Below, piece by piece: positions 1 to 8,542 of a stretch of DNA of 64,000 bases (position 1 is its first letter; each line of letters begins with the position of its first letter). The DNA is taken from NCBI RefSeq assembly GCF_039525805.1, contig NZ_BAAAHZ010000014.1; one strand, 5' to 3'. The position numbers and the translations under genes are program-made. Origin of the DNA: Dietzia natronolimnaea (GTDB taxonomy: Bacteria; Actinomycetota; Actinomycetes; Mycobacteriales; Mycobacteriaceae). Under the pieces are notes generated by a model. It did no database searches. It was given only the letters and a program-made list of their open reading frames with translations, and was not told where the DNA came from.

Positions 1-3000
1 GACCGGGTCCGCGTGGCGGTCGCCGCGAGCGAGGGGAACGCCCGCCGGGCCTGGGAATGGCTCAAGTGGCTCCCTCACCACGAACACCCGACGTACACGG
101 ACGGCGGCGGACGGGTGCGACTCACCGAGTTCTCACTCGCCGGGGTCGAGTCGATGCTCTCCGAGGACATCGCGGTGCGGCCCGCCTTCGGGACGAACGC
201 GAGGGACGGTCGGGAGGTGCCTCATCTCGTCGTCATCGTGGATGGCGTGGGAGTCACCGGCGCCGAGCGTCTGGTGGCCGAGGACGGACTGGACGGCGTG
301 ACCGTTCTCGAGGTCTCCGGCAGTCGCGCCGGGCAGCTGCGCGACCTCGCGACCCGTCTCGGGTTGTGTGTCCGGCTCGACGACGACGGCAGGGCGTCGG
401 TACACACCGAATCCGGAGAGGAGGACATCGCGAGGGCCGATTCCATGAGCCTTCCGGAAGCGGAGCGGCTCGCCATGGCACTCGCCCGCTACCGACCCGC
501 CGACACCGTGACACACGCCGACGGCTCCACTTCCACCAGGCGGGTCCCCGGTCTGCCCGACCTGCTGGGGATCGGGATGGCCACCCGCGTCGACCCGGCG
601 GTGGCGTGGCGACGTCGCGGCGAACGCGACCGCCTGCGCGTCCCGGTGGGGGTGAGCCCGGATGGAGCCCCCGTGGAGCTGGACCTCAAGGAGGCCGCGC
701 ACGGCGGAATGGGCCCGCACGGCCTGTGTGTCGGCGCGACAGGGTCCGGGAAGTCCGAGTTCCTGCGCACCCTCGTCCTGGGCCTGGTCGCCACGCACGA
801 CCCGGACGCGCTCAACCTGGTGCTGGTGGACTTCAAGGGCGGGGCCACGTTCCTCGGACTCGAGTCGCTGTCCCACGTGTCAGCCGTGATCACCAACCTC
901 CAGTCCGAGATCACCATGGTCGACCGGATGCGGGACGCGCTCGAGGGCGAACTGAACCGGCGACAGGAGGTGCTCCGCGCCGCGGGCAACTACGCGGGTG
1001 TGGGCGACTACGAGGCGGCGCGGGCGAGGGGAGCGCAGCTCGATCCCCTGCCGGCACTGGTGATCGTCGTCGACGAGTTCTCCGAGCTGTTGTCCTCCAA
1101 GCCGGAATTCGCGGAACTGTTCCTCACCATCGGGCGTCTCGGGCGCAGTCTGCACATCCATCTGCTGTTGGCGTCCCAACGGCTCGAGGAGGGACGATTG
1201 CGCGGTCTCGACAGTCACCTGTCCTACCGGATCGCCCTCAAGACGTTCTCCGCGACCGAGTCCCGCACCGTCCTGGGTGTGACCGACGCCTATCACCTGC
1301 CCGCCACGCCGGGCGCGGGCTTTCTGAAGGTCGATTCCGGCGAGCCGGTGCGATTCGACGCCGCCTACGTCTCGGGGCCCCATCGAGAGGATCGTCGACG
1401 TGACGGCTCCTCTGTCGCCGTCCCGGTCGCCCGCGCCACAGTGCGTCCGTTCACGTCCTGGTACATGCCGGTGGCCGCTCCCGCCCCATCGGCGGCCGCC
1501 GACCGACGTGACGCGCCAGTCCCCGACGACCGGGATGAGGAGACGAGTCTGCTGGACGTCCTCGTCGGTCGGCTCGCCGGTCACGGAAGACCCGCACACG
1601 AGGTCTGGCTCCCGCCTCTGGGGGCCGGCGCAGCCCTGGACACGGCGGTCGGAACAGAACCGACGGTGTCCAGCGACGAGAGCCCGCCGAGCCTGCGCTT
1701 CCCGATCGCCGAGGTCGACCTGCCGTTCGAACAGCGTCGAGCCTCCTGGGTCGTGGACCTCTCCGGGGCGGACGGCAACGTCGCGGTGGTGGGCGGGACG
1801 AGGTCGGGCAAGTCGACCACCCTGTGCACCCTGGTGCTGGCCGCCGCGGCGACCACCGGACCCGACCGGCTCTCGGTATACGTCGTGGACCTCGGCGGCG
1901 GGCTTCTCCAGTCGGTCGCCGAGCTCCCCCATGTCGGTGGTGTCGCCAGGCGCGGCGAGGACGAGAAGATCCGTCGAACGGTCGCGGAGGTTGGCGTCGA
2001 ACTCAAGCGCCGGGAGGCGGCGTTCCGCGACGAGGGAGTGACGTCCGTCGACCACGCCCGCCGCCGGCTGATCGGGCGCGACGGTCGGTCGATCGCCGAG
2101 TATCCCGAGATCCTCTTGGTGATCGATGGCTGGCAGGCGTTCCGGACCGAGGTCGAGGACTTGGAACAGCTCGTGGTGGGGCTCGCCGCGGACGGCCTGT
2201 CCTACGGCGTCCACGTCGTCCTGTCCGCAGCCCGCTGGGCCGACCTCCGGCCGGCGCTGCGGGACGCGCTCGGTACCCGTGTCGAACTCCGGCTGGGTGA
2301 TCCCACGGATTCGATGATCGACCGCCGGGCGGCGATGACCGTCCCCGCCTCTCCCGGCCGGGGGTTGACCCGCGAACGCCACCACATGCTCGTCTACCAA
2401 CCCCGGCTCGACGGACTCGTCGACCCGGATGGCATCACCGACGCCACCGTCTCGGCCTCCCGGCACCTGGCGCAGCGGTGGCGGGCCCTGGTGGGCCCCG
2501 TCAACGCGGCGCCGGTCAGAATGCTCCCGGAGGTCCTGCCGTACGCCAAACTCGCGGGTCTGGCGCGCCCGGGTCCGGACGGCACACGGACCCGGGTGCC
2601 TCTCGGTGTGGGCGAATCCGATCTCAAGGTCGTCTACGCGGACCTCGAGGCGGACCCGCTGATGCTGGTGCTCGGCGATTCGGAATGCGGCAAGACCTCT
2701 GTTCTCCGGGCCGTCACCCGGGGGCTGGTCGCCGGCAACAGCCCACAGGCGGCGAAGGTCATCGTGGTGGACTACCGCCGCACCATGCTGGGCGAGATCG
2801 AGGGCGATCATCTCGCGGGATACGCCGCCACCGAGACGGCGCTGGTGCCGATGGTCGATCACCTGGTCCAGATCCTCGAGGGCCGGATGCCCGGCGCCGG
2901 GATCACGCCGGAGCAACTACGCGCCCGCTCGTGGTGGAACGGTCCGCGAGTCCACCTGATCGTCGACGACCTCGACCTCGTCATCACCGGTGCGGGGAAC

Positions 3001-3279
3001 CCGCTGTCCGCGCTGACCCGATTCCTCCCGCACGCCCGCGACATCGGGTTCTCCGTAATACTCGCGCGGAGGACCGCGGGTTCCTCGCGCGCGCTGTACG
3101 ACGGTCTCGTGGGAGGGATCCGGGACCTGGGCGGCGCCGGCCTCATCATGTCCGGGAGCCGCGAGGAGGGCCCCCTTCTCGGAGGAGTACGTCCCACCCA
3201 CCTGCCGGCGGGTCGGGGCAGGCTCGTCACCCGCAGCGGGGGCGTCCGACTGGTGCAGACCGCACTCGCGGAACCGTGA
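1..3279 (+). CDS. eccC4: ESX-4 type VII secretion ATPase EccC, 5'-truncated by window edge
   Basis: This is the motor ATPase of the type VII secretion membrane complex, which drives export of WXG100 pairs. The frame is open from base 1, so the true start lies upstream. About 1092 residues are present. The N-terminal membrane segments and roughly 150-200 residues are missing compared with mycobacterial EccC4. Three FtsK/SpoIIIE-type ATPase domains are visible. Their P-loops are GATGSGKS near residue 246, GGTRSGKST near 597 and a degenerate GDSECGKT near 892. The first domain has Walker B-like VLVDFKGG and VIVVDEFSEL. It overlaps the next gene by GTGA. The gene order eccC / Rv3446c-like / esxU / esxT matches the ESX-4 locus, so this assignment is safer than ESX-1/3/5. 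Confidence 0.93.
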   Translation, partial: DRVRVAVAASEGNARRAWEWLKWLPHHEHPTYTDGGGRVRLTEFSLAGVESMLSEDIAVRPAFGTNARDGREVPHLVVIVDGVGVTGAERLVAEDGLDGVTVLEVSGSRAGQLRDLATRLGLCVRLDDDGRASVHTESGEEDIARADSMSLPEAERLAMALARYRPADTVTHADGSTSTRRVPGLPDLLGIGMATRVDPAVAWRRRGERDRLRVPVGVSPDGAPVELDLKEAAHGGMGPHGLCVGATGSGKSEFLRTLVLGLVATHDPDALNLVLVDFKGGATFLGLESLSHVSAVITNLQSEITMVDRMRDALEGELNRRQEVLRAAGNYAGVGDYEAARARGAQLDPLPALVIVVDEFSELLSSKPEFAELFLTIGRLGRSLHIHLLLASQRLEEGRLRGLDSHLSYRIALKTFSATESRTVLGVTDAYHLPATPGAGFLKVDSGEPVRFDAAYVSGPHREDRRRDGSSVAVPVARATVRPFTSWYMPVAAPAPSAAADRRDAPVPDDRDEETSLLDVLVGRLAGHGRPAHEVWLPPLGAGAALDTAVGTEPTVSSDESPPSLRFPIAEVDLPFEQRRASWVVDLSGADGNVAVVGGTRSGKSTTLCTLVLAAAATTGPDRLSVYVVDLGGGLLQSVAELPHVGGVARRGEDEKIRRTVAEVGVELKRREAAFRDEGVTSVDHARRRLIGRDGRSIAEYPEILLVIDGWQAFRTEVEDLEQLVVGLAADGLSYGVHVVLSAARWADLRPALRDALGTRVELRLGDPTDSMIDRRAAMTVPASPGRGLTRERHHMLVYQPRLDGLVDPDGITDATVSASRHLAQRWRALVGPVNAAPVRMLPEVLPYAKLAGLARPGPDGTRTRVPLGVGESDLKVVYADLEADPLMLVLGDSECGKTSVLRAVTRGLVAGNSPQAAKVIVVDYRRTMLGEIEGDHLAGYAATETALVPMVDHLVQILEGRMPGAGITPEQLRARSWWNGPRVHLIVDDLDLVITGAGNPLSALTRFLPHARDIGFSVILARRTAGSSRALYDGLVGGIRDLGGAGLIMSGSREEGPLLGGVRPTHLPAGRGRLVTRSGGVRLVQTALAEP

Positions 3280-4094
3280 CCCCCGTGGGCGCGACCATCG
3301 CGGTCGATCTCTCCTGTTCCGGACTGTCGGTGGCGTCGGCGTCGGCGTCGACCGTTCTCTCCCCGGCGGTCGCGCCCACCTCCGTTCTCGCAGGTGCAGA
3401 CGGTTCCGCGCTACCACCCGGGGGCGATCGGATCGAGTGCTCCGAGCGGGTCGACTCCGTCGCCCTCCGGCACCCGGACCGTTGTCTGCCGGACCCGCTG
3501 GCAGGCGCTCACCGGGATCGCACCGACGTGGCCGGGCTCTCCGTCCCCGTGGAGGAACTCCTGGCGGCTCCGGTCTCCCGGGCCCTGCGGTGGGGCGCGG
3601 CGGGGGACGGAGACGGAGTGGTGCTCATCGTTCCCAGTGGGTGGGGCAACACCCGCTCCGCCCGATTGGCATCCGCTGCGGAGGGCCTGGGTGTGTCACC
3701 CCACATCGTCCGCGCGGCGCTGGTGACCGCCGAGGCGCTGCCCTCATCCTCGGCCCGCTGGGCGGTGTGCGTGGAGGCCTGCGCCGCGAGGACCACTGTG
3801 AGCCTCGTCGAACGCACGCGGGGGGAGCTGACCCTGATCGACCGGACCATCGTTCACCGGTGGGATCCGTGCCGGGATTCGATGCGCGACGACGAGGTGC
3901 CCCGTGTGCTCGAGGCGGTGACCGCGCTACGGCGTGGGCGGCGGGAGGCGGGCACCGGCTCCACCGAGATCCTGGCCCGCGGACGCAACGCCGAGCGGGT
4001 GGTGGACGCCTGCGATCAGGCGCGGTTGCTCTCCTTCGTCGTTCCGGATCTCGCTCCGGTCGAGGCCGCTCTCCGGTTACACGAGGGAGTCTGA
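3276..4094 (+). CDS. type VII secretion-associated protein (Rv3446c-like)
   Basis: A 272-residue protein that starts at a GTG overlapping the eccC4 stop, implying translational coupling. The start is chosen for that overlap and for an N-terminus reading TPVGATIAVDLS. It has alternating hydrophobic strands such as DGVVLIVPSGW, but no signal peptide or transmembrane helix. Its position between eccC4 and esxU is that of M. tuberculosis Rv3446c, a conserved ESX-4 protein of unknown biochemical role whose N-terminus looks like an actin/HSP70-type ATPase fold. The synteny is firm. The fold is inferred from the IAVDLS start and the glycine-rich turn, and no catalytic assignment is justified. Confidence 0.75.
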   Translation: MTPVGATIAVDLSCSGLSVASASASTVLSPAVAPTSVLAGADGSALPPGGDRIECSERVDSVALRHPDRCLPDPLAGAHRDRTDVAGLSVPVEELLAAPVSRALRWGAAGDGDGVVLIVPSGWGNTRSARLASAAEGLGVSPHIVRAALVTAEALPSSSARWAVCVEACAARTTVSLVERTRGELTLIDRTIVHRWDPCRDSMRDDEVPRVLEAVTALRRGRREAGTGSTEILARGRNAERVVDACDQARLLSFVVPDLAPVEAALRLHEGV

Positions 4095-4205
4095 GTCGCC
4101 CCCCGGTTGGTCGTCGTGGCGGATGGAACCGAACCCGGCCCCGGGGACGTCGAACACTGTGACGGACCCAGGAAGGGGCCGCAGGACCACAAAGGGGAGG
4201 ACGAG

Positions 4206-4526
4206 ATGGCCGGTTTCAACACCCACATCGGGACCATGGACACCGCGGCCAGACGGGTCGACGACGTGAACACTGAGATCGATCGACTGCTCGGGAACGT
4301 CCGGGATTCGGTGTCGCAGCTCGGAGGGTCGGTGTGGCGGGGTGCGGCCCAGGCCCGGTTCGCGACGATCATGGCGGAGTGGCAGCAGCAGAGCACCAAG
4401 CTCAACACCGCCCTGGCGGGAATCTCGGAGACCATGCGGACCAACAGCACGTCGTTCGAGGCCGCCGATCAGGACTCCGCGCAGGCGATCAGCCGGGTCG
4501 GCGCCTCCGGCCCTCTGAACATCTGA
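4206..4526 (+). CDS. esxU: WXG100 protein EsxU (ESX-4 substrate)
   Basis: A 106-residue helical-hairpin WXG100 protein, likely secreted as a heterodimer with EsxT. The turn motif is W-R-G in SVWRGAAQARF near residue 42, closely resembling the SVWGG turn of mycobacterial EsxU. After the second helix there is F-E-A-A-D, which could stand in for the YxxxD/E export signal with Phe for Tyr. The start is the ATG preceded by GGGGAGG. There is no signal peptide, as expected for the family. It lies 28 bp before the partner gene, so the two are probably cotranscribed. Confidence 0.88.
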   Translation: MAGFNTHIGTMDTAARRVDDVNTEIDRLLGNVRDSVSQLGGSVWRGAAQARFATIMAEWQQQSTKLNTALAGISETMRTNSTSFEAADQDSAQAISRVGASGPLNI

Positions 4527-4554
4527 CCACCCACCTCCAGTCGGGAGAATTCTC

Positions 4555-4848
4555 ATGACCTCAGGACAGATCACCTATAACCACGGCCCGATCGAGGCGC
4601 TCGTCGGCCAGGTCGGTTCGGCGTCAACGGCGCTGCGCACCACCCTCGACGATCTCAGGGCGTACCTCGCACCGCTCGTCGCCGAATGGGAGGGCGACGC
4701 CGCTGTCGCCTATCAGGCCCACCAGAACGACTGGGACCAGGCCGCCGCCGCCCTGCAGGCGATGCTCGCGGAGATCTCGCGGGCAGCGAGTCAGGGTAAC
4801 CAGGGTATGGCGGATGCCGACCGTCGCGCCGCCCAGGGATGGGCATGA
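4555..4848 (+). CDS. esxT: WXG100 protein EsxT (ESX-4 substrate)
   Basis: A 97-residue WXG100 protein and the probable partner of the upstream EsxU. The turn motif is W-E-G at about residues 44-46. The flanks QVGSASTALRTTLDDLRAYLAPL and ADADRRAAQGWA strongly recall mycobacterial EsxT, including the C-terminal ADRRAAxxWA. The ribosome site CGGGAG precedes the ATG. No clear YxxxD/E motif is visible, so the export signal may be supplied by EsxU. It ends the ESX-4 locus; the next 193 bp are intergenic and lead to an unrelated dehydrogenase. Confidence 0.88.
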   Translation: MTSGQITYNHGPIEALVGQVGSASTALRTTLDDLRAYLAPLVAEWEGDAAVAYQAHQNDWDQAAAALQAMLAEISRAASQGNQGMADADRRAAQGWA

Positions 4849-5041
4849 CGGCCCGTTTCCGAGTGGCCTCACCCTGAGTGGAGGCACAGCGGCGCGGAGT
4901 CTCGGTCACCGTCGGTGTGATGACCGGGCTCCGCGCGGCCGCGGCACCCCCCGACCGGATGCAGGCGAGGCAAGGCTGTCCTACCGTCGGACGTAGAGCC
5001 GGGTCGATCACCCGGCGGACGCGAACCACGGGAGGGCCCAC

Positions 5042-6400
5042 ATGTACGTCACCCACGATCCGTCAACGGGAACGACCGACAGCCAGTACGACCAGACCGA
5101 CGACGTCGACGGGATCCTGTCCACCGTCACCGAGGGGTTCACCTCCTGGCGCGCCACCGACGTCGCGGAGCGGGCGCGGATCCTCCTGGCGATCGCGGAC
5201 GCCTTCGACGAGCACGCCGACGAGCTCGCCAAGGCCATCACCACCGAGATGGGCAAACTGCCCGACCAGGCGCAGGGGGAGGTCAAGCTCGCCGCCTCGA
5301 TCTACCGCTGGTACGGCGAGCACGGCCCCGCGCTGCTGGAGCCCGAGACGCTGGACGTGCCGGGCGCCCGCCTGAATCGCGTGACCCACGAACCGGTCGG
5401 ACCCCTGGTCGGCGTGATGCCGTGGAACTACCCCTACTACCAGGTGGCCCGGTTCGCGGCCCCCAACCTGCTCCTGGGCAACACCATCGTGCTCAAGCAC
5501 GCCAGCATCTGCGCGCGCTCGTCCGCGGCCATCGAGAAGGTGCAGCGCGCGGCCGGGCTTCCGGAGGACGCGTACGTCAACGTCTACGCCTCCAGTGACA
5601 CTGTCGCCGAGATGATCGCCGACCCCAGGATCAAGGGCGTCTCGCTCACCGGCAGCGAGGGCGCCGGCGCCGCCGTGGCCAAGGTGGCGGGGGAGAACCT
5701 CACCACCAGCGTTCTCGAACTGGGCGGCTCGGACCCGCTCATCGTCCTGGACACCGACGACCTGGACGAGCTGGTCGAGACCGTCGGCAAGGCGCGGCTG
5801 TCGAACTGCGGCCAGGCATGCAACTCGCCCAAGCGGATGTTCGTTCCGGCGGACATGAAGGACGACTTCGTGGGCAAGCTCCGCGACCTGTACGAGGGGA
5901 CCAAGGTCGGCCCCGCGGCCGACGAGGGAACCGGGCTCGGACCGCTGTCCTCGGAGGACGCCCGCGACGGGGTGGTCGAGCAGGTCGAGCGCGCCGTCGA
6001 GCAGGGCGCGACCCTCGTGACCGGAGGCCGCGCGATCGACCGACCGGGTGCGTTCATGGAGCCCACCGTCCTCACCGGCATCACCCCGGAGATGGACGCC
6101 TACACCGAGGAGATCTTCGGCCCCGTGGTCATGGTGTACGGCTACGACTCCGTCGACGAGGCCGTGCGCGTCGCCAACGACACGCCCTTCGGCCTGTCCG
6201 GCTCGGTGTGGGGGACCGACACCGACAAGGCCTCCGAGGTGGCCGAGAAGCTCGAGGTCGGGATGGCCTACGTCAACGAGCACGGCACCACCATGGCCGG
6301 CCTGCCCTTCGGCGGCGTCAAGCGCTCGGGCTACGGCCGCGAGCTGGGCCGCTGGGGCCTCGGCGAGTTCGTCAACGTACGGCTGCAGCGGGTCCACTGA
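5042..6400 (+). CDS. gabD1: NAD(P)-dependent succinate-semialdehyde dehydrogenase family protein
   Basis: A 452-residue aldehyde dehydrogenase that oxidises an aldehyde, probably succinic semialdehyde, to the acid with NAD(P)+. The cofactor strand LTGSEGAGAAVA, the general-base Glu in LELGGSDP (about residue 226) and the catalytic Cys in NCGQACNSPKRM (about residue 260) are all in register. Overall it resembles the short GabD1 class of Mycobacteriales. The start ATG follows GGGAGG. A strong hairpin follows the stop, so it is probably monocistronic. Substrate is inferred from family resemblance; other aliphatic semialdehydes cannot be excluded. Confidence 0.82.
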   Translation: MYVTHDPSTGTTDSQYDQTDDVDGILSTVTEGFTSWRATDVAERARILLAIADAFDEHADELAKAITTEMGKLPDQAQGEVKLAASIYRWYGEHGPALLEPETLDVPGARLNRVTHEPVGPLVGVMPWNYPYYQVARFAAPNLLLGNTIVLKHASICARSSAAIEKVQRAAGLPEDAYVNVYASSDTVAEMIADPRIKGVSLTGSEGAGAAVAKVAGENLTTSVLELGGSDPLIVLDTDDLDELVETVGKARLSNCGQACNSPKRMFVPADMKDDFVGKLRDLYEGTKVGPAADEGTGLGPLSSEDARDGVVEQVERAVEQGATLVTGGRAIDRPGAFMEPTVLTGITPEMDAYTEEIFGPVVMVYGYDSVDEAVRVANDTPFGLSGSVWGTDTDKASEVAEKLEVGMAYVNEHGTTMAGLPFGGVKRSGYGRELGRWGLGEFVNVRLQRVH

Positions 6401-6408
6401 CAGCGAGT

Positions 6409-6444
6409 CCGCCCCGGCCCCGATACACGAGAGGGCCGGGGCGG
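6409..6444 (+). terminator. stem-loop terminator after the aldehyde dehydrogenase
   Basis: A perfect 12-bp GC-rich stem, CCGCCCCGGCCC paired with GGGCCGGGGCGG, around a 12-nt loop, starting 9 nt after the stop codon. There is no T-run, as is usual for high-GC actinobacterial hairpins. Confidence 0.8.
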
Positions 6445-6541
6445 CGCCATCCTTCCGATCGCCCAGATTCGATCCGTTGCCCCGTCAGCGCGCGTCCCTA
6501 CACTTGGAAGGTGACTCATCACCAAACTTGAAAGGATCCTC

Positions 6542-7420
6542 ATGGCACCCCCTCTGCCTTCGCAGGTCGACGTCTCGTGGCTGCACCAGCACCTCGACGA
6601 CGCCGACCTCGTCGTCGTCGACGCCACCAACCACCTCCCCGTCTCCACCGACGGCCCCTACGTCCCGGAGTCGGGCGCGGAGACGTACCGGCCGGAACAC
6701 ATCCCCGGTGCGCTCTTCGCGGACCTCCTGGGGGACTTTGCCGACCCGGACAGCCCCGAACCCTGGACCGCGCCGGACCACGAGCGGTTCGCCGCAGCCG
6801 CCGGCGCCCTCGGCATCGGAGACGGGGCGACGGTGGTCGTCTACGACCAGCACGACGGCTTCTGGGCCACCCGCTTCTGGTGGCACCTGCGCTACGAGGG
6901 CTTCGAGAACGTCACGGTGCTCGACGGCGGGCTCCCGGCCTGGAAGGCCGCCGGTTACGAGGTCACCGACGTGCTCCCCGAGCCCACGCCGCGCACCTTC
7001 ACCGGCACCCGCCGCCCCGAGCTGTTCCGCTCGACCCAGGACATCGCCGACGCGCTCGACGACGAGCAGACCGTTCTGGTCAACGTCCTCGACGGGCCCA
7101 CCTACCGAGGCGAGGTGGACACCTACGCCCGCCGCGGTCACATCCCCGGCAGCATCAACCTGCCGGTCTTCTCGCTCCGCGACCCCGAGACGGGCACCCT
7201 CCGGCCGACCGAGGACCTGCGCCGCGAGTTCGAGGCGGCGGGCCTGCTCGACGACGACCGGACCGTCGTGACCTACTGCGGCGGCGGTATCGCCGCGACC
7301 GGGGTGGCGCACGCCCTCGCGCTGGTCGGCCGGGAGGACGTGGCGGTGTACGACGGTTCGATGACCGCCTGGGCCGGAAGGCCCGAGCTCCCGTTGGTCA
7401 CCGGTGACTCGCCCCGCTAG
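6542..7420 (+). CDS. sseA: thiosulfate / 3-mercaptopyruvate sulfurtransferase (two rhodanese domains)
   Basis: A 292-residue tandem-rhodanese protein that transfers a sulfane sulfur from thiosulfate or 3-mercaptopyruvate to a thiol acceptor. The N-terminal non-catalytic rhodanese domain covers about residues 1-150. The C-terminal catalytic domain has the loop TYCGGGIAAT, with nucleophilic Cys near residue 246. The upstream ribosome site GAAAGGA is 6 nt from the ATG. A convergent terminator separates it from the minus-strand CitE-like gene. The CGGGIAA loop is closer to the CGSGVTA type of mercaptopyruvate enzymes than to classic CRxGxR rhodaneses, but substrate preference is not settled by sequence. 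Confidence 0.85.
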   Translation: MAPPLPSQVDVSWLHQHLDDADLVVVDATNHLPVSTDGPYVPESGAETYRPEHIPGALFADLLGDFADPDSPEPWTAPDHERFAAAAGALGIGDGATVVVYDQHDGFWATRFWWHLRYEGFENVTVLDGGLPAWKAAGYEVTDVLPEPTPRTFTGTRRPELFRSTQDIADALDDEQTVLVNVLDGPTYRGEVDTYARRGHIPGSINLPVFSLRDPETGTLRPTEDLRREFEAAGLLDDDRTVVTYCGGGIAATGVAHALALVGREDVAVYDGSMTAWAGRPELPLVTGDSPR

Positions 7421-7448
7421 CGCACCTCACTGGGCCAGACCCACGAGA

Positions 7449-7486
7449 CGGGCCCCGGTCGTCGAGCAGTCGACGGCCGGGGCCCG
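7449..7486. terminator. bidirectional stem-loop between convergent genes
   Basis: A 17-bp stem of CGGGCCCCGG plus TCGTCGA pairs with TCGACGG plus CCGGGGCCCG around a 4-nt loop, with a single G-U wobble. It lies between the converging sulfurtransferase and CitE-like genes and can serve both strands. Confidence 0.85.
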
Positions 7487-7520
7487 CGTCGTGCCGGGGA
7501 GAGTGGGCCGGGAAGAGTGG

Positions 7521-8351
7521 TCAGCGCGCGACGGCGTAGGCCTGCGCGAGGTGCGCGATCTTCTGCGCGCGGGCCAGCCGCGGAAGGTCCGCGCCGTCGC
7601 GGCACCGCTCGCCGCCGGGCCCCAGTTCGTCGATCACGGACTCGGCCCACGAGACGTCGGCGGCCGAGGGGGACAGGACCTCGTTGATGTACGGGGCCTG
7701 GTCCACCCGCAGGCACAGCTTGCCGGTCATGCCCATCTCGACCGCGTGCTCGGCGGCGTCCATGAGGACCTGGGTGTCGTTGGAGATGGTGGGCCCGTCG
7801 ATCGGCGGGGCCACGCGAGCGACCCGGCTGGACACCACGAACTGCGAGCGGGTGTAGGCCATGGCGATCTGCGAGGAACCGATGCCGGTGTCACGGCGGT
7901 AGTCACCGATGCCGAACGCCAGGCGCACCACTTGGTCGGTCTTGGCGATCTCCGTGGCGGCGGCCAGACCGTCTGCGGACTCCACCAGCGCGACGATCGG
8001 GGTGTCCGCGGCCAACCGGGCGGCCGTCAGCGAGACGTGCTCCGGGTTCTCGGTCTTGGCCAGCATCACGCCGTCGAGGCCGGGGCAGTGGCCCAGGGCC
8101 ATGAGGTCCTTCTCCCACTCGGGGGAGCGGACGTCGTTGATCCGGACCCAGGCGTGGTTGCCGGCCTCGAGCCACTGGCGGACCTCGCGGCGCGCTCGTT
8201 CCTTCTCCGACTGGCGGCACCCGTCCTCGACGTCCAGGACCACGACGTCCATCTCGGAGTTCACGGCCGCGTCGAAGCGCTCGGACTTGTCGGCAGGCAG
8301 GAGCAGCCACGAACGGGCGATCGTCGGCGGGATGGTCGACATGGGGCTCAT
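7521..8351 (-). CDS. HpcH/HpaI aldolase / CitE-like lyase
   Basis: A 276-residue TIM-barrel protein of the CitE-like group of the HpcH/HpaI family, which cleave or hydrolyse beta-hydroxyacyl-CoA thioesters. Seen motifs are LLLPADKSERFDAA at the start, the metal-binding region VVVLDVEDGC, the KTENPEHV loop, and IVALVESADGL, whose Glu is a typical Mg2+ ligand. A second ATG lies 3 codons downstream; the first is preferred because AGGA lies upstream of it. It is unlinked to citrate lyase subunits, so a free-standing (S)-citramalyl-CoA or malyl-CoA lyase or thioesterase activity is more likely than citrate cleavage. Another CitE homologue starts at 63659. Confidence 0.78.
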   Translation of the reverse strand: MSPMSTIPPTIARSWLLLPADKSERFDAAVNSEMDVVVLDVEDGCRQSEKERARREVRQWLEAGNHAWVRINDVRSPEWEKDLMALGHCPGLDGVMLAKTENPEHVSLTAARLAADTPIVALVESADGLAAATEIAKTDQVVRLAFGIGDYRRDTGIGSSQIAMAYTRSQFVVSSRVARVAPPIDGPTISNDTQVLMDAAEHAVEMGMTGKLCLRVDQAPYINEVLSPSAADVSWAESVIDELGPGGERCRDGADLPRLARAQKIAHLAQAYAVAR

Positions 8352-8506
8352 GGGTACCGGTCATCCTTTGTTCGAGAGACGGTTCGCCGCGGGACGCGAG
8401 ACGTCGCGCGGCAACCTCCCCACGATACGTTGCCCCGGTCGTGGCGTTCCACACGGTGACCAGCAAGCCATAGGACGCGATCGGTCCTCATTGGCGGACC
8501 TGCGTA

Positions 8507-8536
8507 TTGACTACCGTTTCCCGGCGCGGCACTCTT
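8507..8536 (+). promoter_or_regulatory. putative leaderless promoter of the DrrAB-type operon
   Basis: TTGACT at 8507-8512 and ACTCTT at 8531-8536, 18 bp apart. The -10 is weak. The start codon GTG (8543) follows after exactly 6 nt, which suits a leaderless transcript, and no ribosome site precedes it. Confidence 0.45.
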
Positions 8537-8542
8537 TGGCGA

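Noticed and set aside
880..2916. A 678-codon minus-strand frame opposite eccC4
   Set aside because: No recognisable domain and wrong codon-position bias; eccC4 explains the sequence.
4966..4984. Possible IdeR box before the aldehyde dehydrogenase
   Set aside because: Only 12 of 19 positions match and both arms are interrupted, clearly weaker than the boxes at 56911-56944 and 58134-58157.
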